From assembly GCF_003386235.1 (NCBI RefSeq), contig NZ_QRDZ01000001.1, positions 186,001 through 250,000 on the forward strand: a stretch of DNA of 64,000 bases, read 5' to 3'. Below, piece after piece: positions 8,714-17,495 of this stretch. Every line of letters begins with the position of its first letter. The stretch's first letter is position 1. Source of the DNA: Cohnella phaseoli (GTDB lineage: Bacteria; Bacillota; Bacilli; Paenibacillales; Paenibacillaceae). Both the position numbers and the translations under genes were made by a program. The notes beneath the pieces are model-generated. The model ran no database searches. It saw only the letters and a list, made by a program, of their open reading frames with translations, and was not told where the DNA came from.

Positions 8714-9275
8714 CAAACGATTGTGACTTCCATTGTTTCTTGATTAATACGAAGCAATCATTATCGACGGCATGCTCCGCCTGGCTCAATTAGCTATAAA
8801 GGAAGTGGTGTCATTAGAGGGGATGGAAATCGCAACAATATTCAGCATTTTTTGACGAAGAAACAGGTGATAACTCGAGAGAGAGGATCGGACTGTCAAG
8901 AAAGTCTCGCAGTCTATTTTTATATTCTATTAATTTAATGCGACACCACGTTAATATAATGTTGATATACAAGGTGGTGCGAATGAAAGCAGTTTTCAAT
9001 ATTGGGAACGACCTCATCTTACGGAACAATTGTCTAATTGACACGACCTGATATGGCTGTCAGTAGTAATTCCTCTATATACCTCAATACGTAAGTTTTA
9101 TCACATCGCATGCATCGGACAACTGCTGAACTCATGAAATGATCGGAGCGGATAACTAATGTAAGTGTAAAACATCTATCAACTCTGCTATTCCTGTTTT
9201 CTTTATTAATCGTTATCATATCCGCTTCAGATTTATGTTATATACGATCGTTCTTTAGCCATCCCTGTGATCTAG
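8714..9275. other. Interval without a recognisable gene
   Basis: About 560 bp between the cnt promoter and the end of the gerC gene. Short frames (8814-9044 and 9034-9219, minus) have no ribosome binding site or known domain. This is where cntKLM-type metallophore-synthesis genes would lie in the staphylococcal order, but no trace of them is visible. Confidence 0.5.
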
Positions 9276-10424
9276 TTATCGGGCAAACTTACTCTTCTCA
9301 GTTCCCGAATGCACGATGTTGAGTCGAAGGTCGATTTGGTCGATTGCCTTGGTCGAAATAAGCTCTTTCTCATTCCATTTTCCGGACTTCCAGAAGCGAT
9401 AATGGTTGCGAAACAAATCGTGTTCGAGGTTGAACACATCCGTTTTACGGGCTTGACCATTGTGAATGAGCTGCCGGATTTCTCGTTCGATCGCTTTTTT
9501 CGTCTCATTGGCCAATTCGTCCAAGCTCGTATAATTCCCGCCTGCCCAATTTACGACATAGCCTTTGGCCTTCATCGAGAGCCGGAAGCGGGGATTCTCT
9601 CCCTCTTGAATTAGGTGGTATTTTGTCTTGGGATAATCGAATACGACTTGAACTTCCGGGTCCGTCCGGTCAGGAACTGGAATGGCGGCACGTACTGTAC
9701 CGCTCCTTACCCATCGCAAGCCGGCCAACTCCTTGAGGGACATATAACTCTGATAGCGATCCCGCTTCATGAAGACCGCGCCTTCGACCATTAGCTTGGG
9801 ATCCGGTTTCATATCCGCTTTCCATTGCTTGGTATTCACCGCGAGCGATGGAATGCACACGGTATACCCGGGCTCGTAAATGTTGCTCATCAAACGATGA
9901 AGCTTGATCGGTTTAATGAACGAGGTTTGGGTGTAGGCTTCCGTCGGCTCCTGCAAAATCGTGCTAAGCGTCGGTTGTTCGAAAAATCCGCCAGTGGTCA
10001 GAATCTCATCGACCCGGCCTCTCGTCGCGTAAACCCAGGGCGTTAACCTGAACTCGTAGTATCTGCTGATGCTGTCGTAAATGCTGTCAATCCCGCGCTT
10101 TAAAGCTTCCTCGCTAATGACGATCGCCGTAACGTGGCCCCAGAACACTCTTTCCTGAGCGGTGCGGTAGATATCGAACAGCGCCTCCTCGAACGAGGAG
10201 GCAATACCTTCTCCAACCCAGGTTTTCTTACCCTTCGGTTTGCCATCCGTCGACTTGCCGATTGATTGGAGATTAATAAACTGTACGTAGCCATGATATT
10301 GACCATCGAAATAATCGATACCCAAAGCAGTGGCATAGTTTAGCTTTTCAATATTTCTGGCATCAGCGGAGCATCCCGACAGGAGCAGCGTCAGAACGAG
10401 GATCGAACGGTAGAGGCGTTTCAT
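9276..10424 (-). CDS. gerC: Spore germination lipoprotein, Ger(x)C family
   Basis: C subunit of a nutrient germinant receptor, 382 residues. It has a lipoprotein signal peptide with lipobox LLLSGC (about residue 18), then the Ger(x)C N-terminal domain (IEKLNYATALGIDYFDG) and the C-terminal domain with its EREIRQLI and D(V/I)FNLEHDLFRN elements. In spores it sits on the outer face of the inner membrane with GerA and GerB subunits. Its ATG overlaps the end of the gerA gene in an ATGA arrangement, so the operon reads gerB-gerA-gerC. The receptor's germinant cannot be told from sequence. Such genes are normally transcribed by sigma-G in the forespore; I did not find a clear sigma-G promoter. Confidence 0.9.
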   Translation of the reverse strand: MKRLYRSILVLTLLLSGCSADARNIEKLNYATALGIDYFDGQYHGYVQFINLQSIGKSTDGKPKGKKTWVGEGIASSFEEALFDIYRTAQERVFWGHVTAIVISEEALKRGIDSIYDSISRYYEFRLTPWVYATRGRVDEILTTGGFFEQPTLSTILQEPTEAYTQTSFIKPIKLHRLMSNIYEPGYTVCIPSLAVNTKQWKADMKPDPKLMVEGAVFMKRDRYQSYMSLKELAGLRWVRSGTVRAAIPVPDRTDPEVQVVFDYPKTKYHLIQEGENPRFRLSMKAKGYVVNWAGGNYTSLDELANETKKAIEREIRQLIHNGQARKTDVFNLEHDLFRNHYRFWKSGKWNEKELISTKAIDQIDLRLNIVHSGTEKSKFAR

Positions 10425-11902
10425 GACCCTCCTCCTTTCCTGCGGTTCACCACCTGAGCGGAGTTCCGCCTTCTCCTGAACGGATTAACGAATAAGGCGG
10501 ACAACCAATCTCTTACCTTTAATGATACAATTGGCTCAAGGTAGTCAATTCCGAAGGAACTCAAGCGGCATAAATAGATAAGAATCGCCAACAATGCGAG
10601 CATAAAACCGTAGATGCCTAGCGCTGCGGAGGCGAGCATCATAAAGAACCTAAGCAAGCTGACTGAGCCGGACAAAGACTGATTGACCAAAGTGAACGTC
10701 GCCACCGCCGAAATCGCGATGACGACCAGTAGAGTCGGAGATGCGAGGCCGGCGCGAATAAGAGCATCCCCGATTATGATACCTCCGACGATTCCGATCG
10801 TCTGTCCGACGGCTTTGGGCAGGCGAATTCCCGCCTCCCGGAGCAACTCGAACAGAAACAGCAGCAGTATGGATTCAAGAATCGTCGGCATCGGCACGCC
10901 CCCGCGGGAAACGACGACCGTCGCGAGCAGGTTAAAGGGAAGTTGGTCCAAGTTCACGGTCGCCAGTGCCAGCCAAAATCCGGGCAGCATAATGCTGATC
11001 GACAACCCAATGATGCGAAGCAACCGTTGGAGAATCACGTAATAATACGGAAAATGAATGTCCTCAGGCGTCTTGAGCAACTCCAGAAAGTTTGCCGGCC
11101 CGATCAGCACCATGGGGGAGCCGTCTACCACGATCGCAAATCTTCCCCGGAGCAGTGTCTCTACGATGAAGTCCGGCCGTCCGATATAATCAATCAATGG
11201 AAAAACGGAGAAGGTCCTGTCCGATAACCACTGCTCCAATTGTCCGCTGCTAACGACACTTTCCGTTTCAATCGTACTAAGACGTTCCCTCGCTTGCTCG
11301 ATGATGTCTGGGTTGGCCTTATGCTGGAAATAGAGCAGAGCGACACGCGTCTTACTCAGGCTCCCGACGACAAATATTTCGGAATAGAGCAGACTGGTCT
11401 GCAATCTCTTTCGGATTAACGAGATATTTGTGTAGAGGTTTTCGGTGAAGGCGTCCTTTGGCCCTTTGATCGAGATTTCCGTATTGGATTCCTCCACAGG
11501 GCGCTGGGGAATGTCACAGATTTGCACGACCCAGAAGTCGGTGGCCCCATAGCTGTATAGTATTAAATTACCGGAAAACAGTTCGTTCATCATTTCTTCA
11601 GAAGAGGTTTTCACCGCGATCATCGGAATGCGAACCGACGGATCCGGTATATTGTCCGATTTCTGTTCTATAGACACCCGATAGCGGCATAACGCATTGA
11701 AGTAAAGATTCAATTGGGTTCGATCCGCCATGCCTTCGCAATAAAAAGCGATCAGCTTGTCCGCCAGTTCGGGCTGCGGAATAGGAGGGAAGACGACATC
11801 CGCATAAACGAATAAAAATTTTCTCAGTAAATCTTCATCCCATTTTCCTTCCGATAACTTGCGATCCAGCGCTTTATACGGAGTTTCGCCGGTTGTTTTC
11901 AT
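10421..11902 (-). CDS. gerA: Spore germination protein, GerA family
   Basis: A subunit of a germinant receptor, 493 residues. The soluble N-terminal half (about 1-290) contains the GerA features IKGPKDAFTENLYTNISLIR and GRPDFIVETLLRGRFAIVVDG. The C-terminal part carries five or so membrane helices, ending in a positively charged tail (NPFRRRRNSAQ). GerA family proteins form oligomers in the spore inner membrane and act as the nutrient-gated channel. The start lies 29 bp inside the end of the upstream gerB gene, and the stop overlaps gerC, so all three are co-translated. Length and domain order are normal. Confidence 0.9.
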   Translation of the reverse strand: MKTTGETPYKALDRKLSEGKWDEDLLRKFLFVYADVVFPPIPQPELADKLIAFYCEGMADRTQLNLYFNALCRYRVSIEQKSDNIPDPSVRIPMIAVKTSSEEMMNELFSGNLILYSYGATDFWVVQICDIPQRPVEESNTEISIKGPKDAFTENLYTNISLIRKRLQTSLLYSEIFVVGSLSKTRVALLYFQHKANPDIIEQARERLSTIETESVVSSGQLEQWLSDRTFSVFPLIDYIGRPDFIVETLLRGRFAIVVDGSPMVLIGPANFLELLKTPEDIHFPYYYVILQRLLRIIGLSISIMLPGFWLALATVNLDQLPFNLLATVVVSRGGVPMPTILESILLLFLFELLREAGIRLPKAVGQTIGIVGGIIIGDALIRAGLASPTLLVVIAISAVATFTLVNQSLSGSVSLLRFFMMLASAALGIYGFMLALLAILIYLCRLSSFGIDYLEPIVSLKVRDWLSALFVNPFRRRRNSAQVVNRRKGGGS

Positions 11903-12983
11903 TGCGTCTCACCTTTCCTCTCGCAGGCAAACGGGACACGATGAACAGGATTAAGATTACAGCGATTCCGAAGATGAACGAAGACATATAGAAATGATCA
12001 TGAATTGTTCGTTGCACCCAGAGATCACTGAAATTCAACAACGAAGGTAAAGCCATGACCAAAGCTGCCACGATCATCGCAACTTGTTTCCACACGGGGC
12101 CGCGAATTCCGATTAGCTCGGAAATCAAGTAGAGCTGTAGCGCTGTTCTCGTGATACTGCCCGACATCATCTGAAACACAGCCAGAAAATCAACATGGGA
12201 AATATACTCTCCAAGCGAAACGAGTCTCCATTGCTCAAAAGCAGGGAAACGAAGGGTTCCAGCGATGTTCGGGCCGAATGCCGTCAAGGAGCCAACGCAA
12301 GGGCCGAAAGTCAGTGCGACCAGCAAGGTCATTGCAAGCAAGATCGTCCCATAATTCAACGGCTTTTTCAATTGATGCTGCATGACGACTAGGAGGAGCA
12401 ATTCGATGCTGCCGCCGAATACAATGATCGCTCCGCGGAGATCCGCCGAAATCCCCTCTGAGAAAAACGGCTTCAAAATGCTGTAGTCCTTGCTGTCCAT
12501 CGTCGAGAAGGAGACGAAGTGGCCCAATACCGACACGAAAGGCAGCAACAGAATCGACAAATAAACGATCGTTTTTAGTCCGAATCTTGCGGCGAAATAG
12601 GACAATGTCACGAAGCTGAGCACGATAATCGGGTTGGGGGTTTTAGGCAAGAAATAGATTTTCGTATTCAGGCTCATGTCGTACACGATCAATGTACCCA
12701 GAACCAGGAAGTATAAAGCCAGCCCCCAGTGTATTGCCGCACTTGCCGCTTTCCCGATCTTCTCGTTCAGCCACTGAGTTAAAGGAACCGTGCCCATCGA
12801 TCTTAGGATGAGAAAGAGAACAAAGGTCCAAACGATCAGCGCCGGATACGCCATCAGGATGCTGATCCAGGCATCTCTTCCTGCATCTTTAATGAGATGG
12901 GGGATAATGAACACATGATTCGAGATGCTCAAGCACAAAAGAAGCATAAACATCAGTTGGGGTCTTGAAAACTGTGTTTTCAA
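11874..12983 (-). CDS. gerB: Germinant receptor permease subunit, GerB family
   Basis: B subunit of the germinant receptor, of the spore-germination permease (APC-like) family, with about ten membrane helices and around 370 residues. A frame is open to 13046. GGGAGG lies only one base from the ATG at 12989 but seven bases from a TTG at 12983, so TTG at 12983 (MKTQFSRPQLMFMLLLCLSI) is the better start. In known receptors this subunit binds the nutrient. First gene of a B-A-C operon, which differs from the classical A-B-C order of Bacillus subtilis gerA. It is transcribed divergently from the BusR-like regulator. Confidence 0.85.
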   Translation of the reverse strand: MKTQFSRPQLMFMLLLCLSISNHVFIIPHLIKDAGRDAWISILMAYPALIVWTFVLFLILRSMGTVPLTQWLNEKIGKAASAAIHWGLALYFLVLGTLIVYDMSLNTKIYFLPKTPNPIIVLSFVTLSYFAARFGLKTIVYLSILLLPFVSVLGHFVSFSTMDSKDYSILKPFFSEGISADLRGAIIVFGGSIELLLLVVMQHQLKKPLNYGTILLAMTLLVALTFGPCVGSLTAFGPNIAGTLRFPAFEQWRLVSLGEYISHVDFLAVFQMMSGSITRTALQLYLISELIGIRGPVWKQVAMIVAALVMALPSLLNFSDLWVQRTIHDHFYMSSFIFGIAVILILFIVSRLPARGKVRRNENNRRNSV

Positions 12984-13064
12984 AAGCATGCCTCCCGTTG
13001 CTAAAATGGATCGTTCGAGCAAATAGTATGTCCCGGTACCTTCCAAATATTCTCTGTGACCGGG

Positions 13065-13093
13065 TTTACTTCGAATATCGAAAGTTTTATTAT
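13065..13093 (+). promoter_or_regulatory. Promoter of the BusR-like regulator gene
   Basis: TTTACT (13065-13070), a 17-bp spacer and TATTAT (13088-13093) lie about 40 bp before the start codon. Confidence 0.55.
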
Positions 13094-13135
13094 TATGATT
13101 ATTCTTGTGATTTTAAGCGATAGGGGTTTGATCTG

Positions 13136-13768
13136 ATGATACCGGATCATGAAAAATCAGGATACAAATCGATTGCCCTTGATGTTGCCCAACGAATCGT
13201 TAGTGGGGATTTTCCGCTGAGCAGTAAAATTTCCGGTCGCTCGATTCTCGCAGGGCAATACCACGTCTCACCGGAAACAATACGCAAAGCTATAGGATTA
13301 TTAAAGGAAGAAGGTATCGTTGCCGTTTCTCAAGGAAAAGAAGTCCGTGTTATTTCTAATGATCGCGCATTCGAATACATTACGAAAAACGATTATTTCA
13401 AGTCCGTTTATTCATTGAAACAAGACCTGCAGATATTGCTTGAAGAGAAAAGAAAAATTGACCGGAAATTCGATTCGCTATTGAGCGAGATTATTGAAGC
13501 ATCTGATCGATTACAAAATCTAAAGCCTTATCACCCTGTCGAATTGAAAATTCAAGCGCATTCGCATGTCGTTGGACAAACCATCGGGAATCTTCAATTT
13601 TGGCAAAATACAGGCGCAACCATCATAGCTCTGCGTAGGGGAACGAATGTGGCCATTTCGCCTGGACCGCATGTCATCCTCGGAGTAGATGATGTATTGG
13701 TTGTGGTTGGAAATGGGGATTTTTTGAATAAAACCAATCGATACTTAAACAAAGATCGAGATATCTAA
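13136..13768 (+). CDS. busR: GntR-type regulator with RCK_C (TrkA-C) domain, BusR-like
   Basis: Cytoplasmic transcription factor of 210 residues. Residues about 8-75 form a GntR winged helix-turn-helix (YKSIALDVAQRIVSGDFPLS, then HVSPETIRKAIGLLKEEGIV). Residues about 90-130 are a predicted coiled coil (LKQDLQILLEEKRKIDRKFD). Residues 135-205 are an RCK_C/TrkA-C domain (ELKIQAHSHVVGQTIGNLQF, then GPHVILGVDDVLVVVGNG). This order is that of BusR, the c-di-AMP-dependent repressor of compatible-solute uptake in lactococci and streptococci. The gene lies just upstream of the ectoine uptake and synthesis operon, so control of that operon in response to c-di-AMP is the natural inference, not shown. 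It is monocistronic, closed by a very strong terminator. Confidence 0.8.
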   Translation: MIPDHEKSGYKSIALDVAQRIVSGDFPLSSKISGRSILAGQYHVSPETIRKAIGLLKEEGIVAVSQGKEVRVISNDRAFEYITKNDYFKSVYSLKQDLQILLEEKRKIDRKFDSLLSEIIEASDRLQNLKPYHPVELKIQAHSHVVGQTIGNLQFWQNTGATIIALRRGTNVAISPGPHVILGVDDVLVVVGNGDFLNKTNRYLNKDRDI

Positions 13769-13828
13769 AACCAAATAAATAAACCGGTAATGGGGGAAAT
13801 CCTTTACCGGTTTATTTATTTGGTTTTA
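13766..13828 (+). terminator. Terminator of the BusR-like gene
   Basis: A 25-bp perfect stem (13766-13790 with 13804-13828, 13-base loop) begins at the stop codon and ends in a T-rich run. It is unusually long and close to symmetrical, so it may work on both strands. Confidence 0.85.
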
Positions 13829-13878
13829 TCTAATATTTCACACATAAATATACATACAACTTAATCAAATACTATAGG

Positions 13879-13907
13879 TTGTCAGTTGGACGGTTATTTG
13901 TTATAGT
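13879..13907 (+). promoter_or_regulatory. Predicted promoter of the ehu-ect operon
   Basis: TTGTCA (13879-13884), a 17-bp spacer and TATAGT (13902-13907) form a strong vegetative promoter about 500 bp before ehuB, giving a long leader. Confidence 0.65.
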
Positions 13908-13982
13908 CTTATGTAATCTATCGATACTCGGTACAAAAAAGGGGGAGCGGGGACCGATTAGGGTTTATTGGATTACATAAGA
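13907..13982 (+). repeat. 12-bp inverted repeat spanning the predicted transcription start
   Basis: TCTTATGTAATC (13907-13918) and GATTACATAAGA (13971-13982) are perfect inverted copies 52 bp apart, with a smaller TCGGT/ACCGA pair inside (13928-13932, 13953-13957). As DNA this could be a paired operator for a tetrameric repressor; as RNA it could be a long-range stem. Confidence 0.6.
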
Positions 13983-14410
13983 TGACGTCCTTGAATTGTG
14001 TTTTAAGGATATAATCCAATTTGATTACGACACAGCCAGTCCGTATTGTTGCGGACCACATTTAATCCCATTAAATTAGCGAGCCTTATAGGGTCGCTAT
14101 TTCGGTTTTTCCCCATATTCATCGAAAAACATCAATATTCCTTCATATTCGATCAGGAACAAAAAAAATTAAGCGTTTATTTCTGAATTACTTAAATTTG
14201 CTTAATAGGAAGAGATATTTCTAGGTTTTGAATTGCGTATTATTCGGGAGGATATGGGAGGATAAAGCTGGATGTTGCCGCTCAGTCCTTCTCATCCATG
14301 GTGAGCGGAGCTCTGCCTTCGATACGGCCTTATATCAAGGGTGAGCGCGAAAGACGCTCGTGTTACCATTATTTATGCAAACTTATTTCCCAATCGAAAG
14401 GAGTACAAAA
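13983..14410 (+). promoter_or_regulatory. Structured leader of the ehu-ect operon with an internal terminator
   Basis: The leader before ehuB has several nested stems: GGATTA (13970-13975) with TAATCC (14012-14017), enclosing TCCTT/AAGGA; GTCCG/CGGAC (14039-14056); ATTTAAT/ATTAAAT around CCC; and a terminator-like hairpin (14077-14099, TAGCGA..TCGCTA) followed by TTTCGGTTTTT. GGATTA can pair either upstream or downstream, so alternative folds are possible. A 10-codon frame with GGAGG lies at 14272-14304 (MLPLSPSHPW). It does not match a riboswitch class I know. Confidence 0.5.
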
Positions 14411-15316
14411 ATGAAGAAGTGGGGGCACACTGGTCTTTGCTTGATGTTATTCAGCGCATTAGTAGGATGCGCTAACGGAGGAAACGACTCAAACGAAGTA
14501 AGCTCTCCTGGCGGCACTGCCGCAACTGCTTCGGAAACGACACTAGCCAAGGCACAACAGGAAGGATATATTTCGGTAGGTTTTGCAAATGAGCGTCCCT
14601 ATGCCTATGCGACGCCGGATGGGAAGCTAACCGGAGAAGCCGTTGAAATCTCGCGCAAAATCTTGTCCAATCTGGGAATCGCGGAGATGGACGGAGTATT
14701 GACGGAATTCGGTTCCTTGATTCCCGGCCTAAAGGCCAAACGGTTCGATATGATCACTGCAGGAATGTTCATCACTCCCGAAAGAGCGCAGCAGGTCGCC
14801 TTCGCGAATCCGGAATACAGCATAGGCGAAGCAATAGCAGTGAAGCAGGGAAACCCGCTAAACCTTCACAGCTATGAAGACATCAAAGCGAATTCCGAGG
14901 TCAAGGTTGCGGTCATGGTCGGCGCGATCGAAGTCGAGTACTTGAAAAAAGTTGGCGTCGCGGATTCTCAGATCCTGACCGTACCGGATCAGCCTTCTGC
15001 TATATCCGCTTTGCAGTCCGGTCGAGCAGACGTGATCACAATGACGGGACCTTCTCTTCAGGCCATGTTGGATTCCGCTAAGGACGACACGATCGAAAGG
15101 GTCATGGATTTCACGCAACCCGTCATTGACGGCAAGAACGTCCGCGGGTATGGAGCAGCCGTATTCCGGATAGGGGACGACGACTTTAGAGAAGCCTTTA
15201 ACAATGAACTCCAGAAGCTTAAGGATTCCGGGGAATTGCTTCAAATCCTAAAAGAATTCGGCTTTACAGAGCAAGAATTGCCAGGAGACGTTACCGCGGA
15301 GGAGCTTGTGAAGTAA
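14411..15316 (+). CDS. ehuB: Ectoine/hydroxyectoine-binding lipoprotein EhuB
   Basis: Substrate-binding lipoprotein of the amino-acid-type SBP family 3, about 301 residues. The lipobox is LVGC (about residue 20). The mature part has EGYISVGFANERPYAYATPD at its start and the typical ITAGMFITPERAQQVAFANP stretch, as in EhuB of Sinorhizobium. It captures ectoine and hydroxyectoine outside the membrane for the EhuCDA importer. GAAAGGAG precedes the ATG at 14411; a longer frame from 14360 lacks a ribosome binding site and would spoil the signal peptide. First gene of the operon. Ligand assignment rests on family resemblance and on the directly following ect genes. Confidence 0.88.
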   Translation: MKKWGHTGLCLMLFSALVGCANGGNDSNEVSSPGGTAATASETTLAKAQQEGYISVGFANERPYAYATPDGKLTGEAVEISRKILSNLGIAEMDGVLTEFGSLIPGLKAKRFDMITAGMFITPERAQQVAFANPEYSIGEAIAVKQGNPLNLHSYEDIKANSEVKVAVMVGAIEVEYLKKVGVADSQILTVPDQPSAISALQSGRADVITMTGPSLQAMLDSAKDDTIERVMDFTQPVIDGKNVRGYGAAVFRIGDDDFREAFNNELQKLKDSGELLQILKEFGFTEQELPGDVTAEELVK

Positions 15317-15972
15317 TGGAATGGCTATCGCTGGACTTATTGCCACCTTTGCTTAAAGGCTTCAAAATCACGTTGCTGCTGACTTTAGTCAGCATTATCG
15401 TAGCTCTCTTCTGCGCCTTTCTTTCCGGGCTCGCTAGGATCTCAAGATTCGCCTGGTTACGCTCTCTCGCAACCGCGTACGTCGAGGTCTTCCGCGGAAC
15501 GTCGCTGCTCGTTCAGCTTTTCTGGATCTATTTCGCACTCCCTATGCTGCTGAATATTCAGCTTTCCGCTCTGACAGCGGCCATTCTGGCACTCGGTCTG
15601 AACTACGGGGCATACGGTTCAGAAGTTGTGCGCAGCTCGGTTCTATCCGTTCCAAGAGGTCAGATCGAAGCGACGATAGCCTTGAATATGACCGCATATC
15701 AACGAATGAGAAGGGTGATTCTGCCACAAGCCTGGTCCATGATGCTGCCAGGATTCGGCAACTTGCAGATCGAATTGCTCAAGGGAACGTCTCTCGTCTA
15801 TTTAATTACCTTAGCGGATTTGACTTACCAGGGCATGATGCTTAGATCGTATGATCTATCCCGGACAGGAGCTATTTTCGCTTGGCTATTGATTCTATAC
15901 TTTATCGCCGCTTACACGTTGACATTAATCGTTCGATTCGCCGAGAAAAGAGCTGCGGCAGGGAGGGGATAA
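15316..15972 (+). CDS. ehuC: Ectoine ABC importer permease EhuC
   Basis: Membrane permease of the His/Glu/Gln family (218 residues, about five helices). It has the family's early helix (LLPPLLKGFKITLLLTLVSI), the loop VEVFRGTSLLVQLFWIYFAL and the coupling segment GQIEATIALNMTAYQRMRRV followed by ILPQA. It forms the channel together with EhuD. The ATG overlaps the last base of the ehuB stop codon, so the two are tightly coupled. Confidence 0.87.
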   Translation: MEWLSLDLLPPLLKGFKITLLLTLVSIIVALFCAFLSGLARISRFAWLRSLATAYVEVFRGTSLLVQLFWIYFALPMLLNIQLSALTAAILALGLNYGAYGSEVVRSSVLSVPRGQIEATIALNMTAYQRMRRVILPQAWSMMLPGFGNLQIELLKGTSLVYLITLADLTYQGMMLRSYDLSRTGAIFAWLLILYFIAAYTLTLIVRFAEKRAAAGRG

Positions 15973-15975
15973 CCC

Positions 15976-16650
15976 ATGTGGGATTGGGAGTATGCGGAAT
16001 ATATTCTGCCGAAGCTGCTAGTGGTAATCCCTACCGCGCTCGCGGCAACTTTGGCCGGTTTCGCGTTAGCCTGTTTGCTCGGTCTGCCGATCGCCTTGGC
16101 GAGAAGGTCGCGCAGCAAGTGGATTGCATTACCCATGGCGACGATTACGGAATTTATCCGGAGCACACCTCTGCTCATTCAACTTTTCGTACTGGTCTTC
16201 GTATTTCCACAATCGTTCGGCATTACATTAACGCCATTTGCCGCTGGAGTTATCGGTTTAGGCGTTCACTACAGTACTTATCTATCGGAAGTATATCGCT
16301 CCGGAATCGAGGCCGTGCCTAAGGGTCAATGGGAAGCTAGCGTTGCATTGAATTTCGGCAAAGTTCAAACATGGACCCGAATCGTACTTCCTCAATCGAT
16401 TCCGCCGACAGTCCCGGTTATGGGGAATTATTTGATCACCATGTTTAAAGAAACACCGACTTTGTCGGCCATCACCGTCGCGGAATTGCTAATGACTGCC
16501 AAAATCCTAGGTTCGGCTTCGTTCAAATACGTTGAAGCATTCACCTTGGTCGGCGTGATCTTCTTCCTCCTCAGCTATCCTTCAGCCTTGCTGGTACGTA
16601 TGTTGGAGCGGCGGATGCAACGAAGCGAGAGGAGCACGACAATCAGATGA
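15976..16650 (+). CDS. ehuD: Ectoine ABC importer permease EhuD
   Basis: Second membrane permease of the ectoine importer (224 residues). It carries the matching elements ITEFIRSTPLLIQLFVLVFV, then YRSGIEAVPKGQWEASVALN with ILPQ-type ending (VLPQSIPPTVPVMGNYLITM). It starts three bases after ehuC and ends with an ATGA overlap to ehuA. Paralogous to EhuC, with the usual low identity of heterodimeric permeases. Confidence 0.87.
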   Translation: MWDWEYAEYILPKLLVVIPTALAATLAGFALACLLGLPIALARRSRSKWIALPMATITEFIRSTPLLIQLFVLVFVFPQSFGITLTPFAAGVIGLGVHYSTYLSEVYRSGIEAVPKGQWEASVALNFGKVQTWTRIVLPQSIPPTVPVMGNYLITMFKETPTLSAITVAELLMTAKILGSASFKYVEAFTLVGVIFFLLSYPSALLVRMLERRMQRSERSTTIR

Positions 16651-17495
16651 GTCTGAATATTCGAAAAAAAAGTAACGAAAAAGCGCTTGTTAGCTATCGA
16701 AAAATTACAAAATCGTTTGGGGATCGGACCGTTCTAAAGGAGCTGGATCTGGATATTTATCCTGGCGAGAAGATTGCCTTGATTGGACCGAGCGGGTCCG
16801 GCAAGACAACGATAGCCCGGCTGCTAATGACCTTGGAGAAACCGACCTCAGGTACAATTGAAGTGGGTGGAGAGATGCTGTGGCATATGCCGCACAAAGG
16901 TAAGTTCGCCCCCGCGAACGAGAAACATCTACACCGCGTACGCAGCAAGATCGGAATGGTCTTTCAGCACTTTAATCTGTTTCCCCACATGACAATTCTC
17001 CGTAACGTGACGGAAGCGTTGGTGCACGTATTGAAAATGTCGAAATCCGAAGCCGATGAACGCGCCATGCGTATGCTGGAACGGGTAGGCCTGCACGAGC
17101 ACACGAAGCATTATCCGTCACAGCTGTCAGGAGGACAGAAACAGCGTGTCGCCATCGCGAGAGCTTTGGTTATGCAGCCTAGCGTTATGCTTTTTGATGA
17201 AGTCACTTCGGCGCTGGATCCTGAGTTGGTCGGAGAAGTGCTTGATGTCATTAAAGGAATCGCTTTACAAGGAGATATGGCTATGATTCTGATTACACAC
17301 GAAATGGACTTCGCCCGCGATGTCGCGGATCGGGTATTGTTCACGGACGGTGGTATCATCGTCGAAGAAGGAACGCCCGAACAAATTTTTGAGAATCCAA
17401 GAAGCCCCCGGCTGCAGACGTTTCTTTCTCGATTCTTGCATGGGAACTCAGATGGTAAGATGGCGAGTCGAGTGGCTGCAGGAGAGGAACAATGA
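16647..17495 (+). CDS. ehuA: Ectoine ABC importer ATPase EhuA
   Basis: Cytoplasmic ATPase of the importer, 282 residues. Walker A GPSGSGKTT (about residue 50), Q-loop FQHFNLFPHMTILRNV, signature LSGGQKQR, Walker B VMLFDEVTSALD, H-loop THE. The C-terminal end has about 20 extra residues after the usual FLSRFL terminus. Overlaps ehuD by four bases and ectA by four bases. One transcript therefore joins uptake and synthesis of the same compatible solute, an arrangement that lets the cell recapture leaked ectoine. Confidence 0.88.
   Translation: MSLNIRKKSNEKALVSYRKITKSFGDRTVLKELDLDIYPGEKIALIGPSGSGKTTIARLLMTLEKPTSGTIEVGGEMLWHMPHKGKFAPANEKHLHRVRSKIGMVFQHFNLFPHMTILRNVTEALVHVLKMSKSEADERAMRMLERVGLHEHTKHYPSQLSGGQKQRVAIARALVMQPSVMLFDEVTSALDPELVGEVLDVIKGIALQGDMAMILITHEMDFARDVADRVLFTDGGIIVEEGTPEQIFENPRSPRLQTFLSRFLHGNSDGKMASRVAAGEEQ

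Noticed and set aside
8814..9219. Short minus-strand frames between cnt and ger operons, considered as remnants of metallophore-synthesis genes
   Set aside because: Their translations show no nicotianamine-synthase or opine-dehydrogenase features, and no start signals.
13907..13982. 12-bp inverted repeat considered as ends of a miniature insertion element
   Set aside because: Only 76 bp in total, no flanking duplication, and it coincides with a promoter start and leader, so a regulatory role is more likely.
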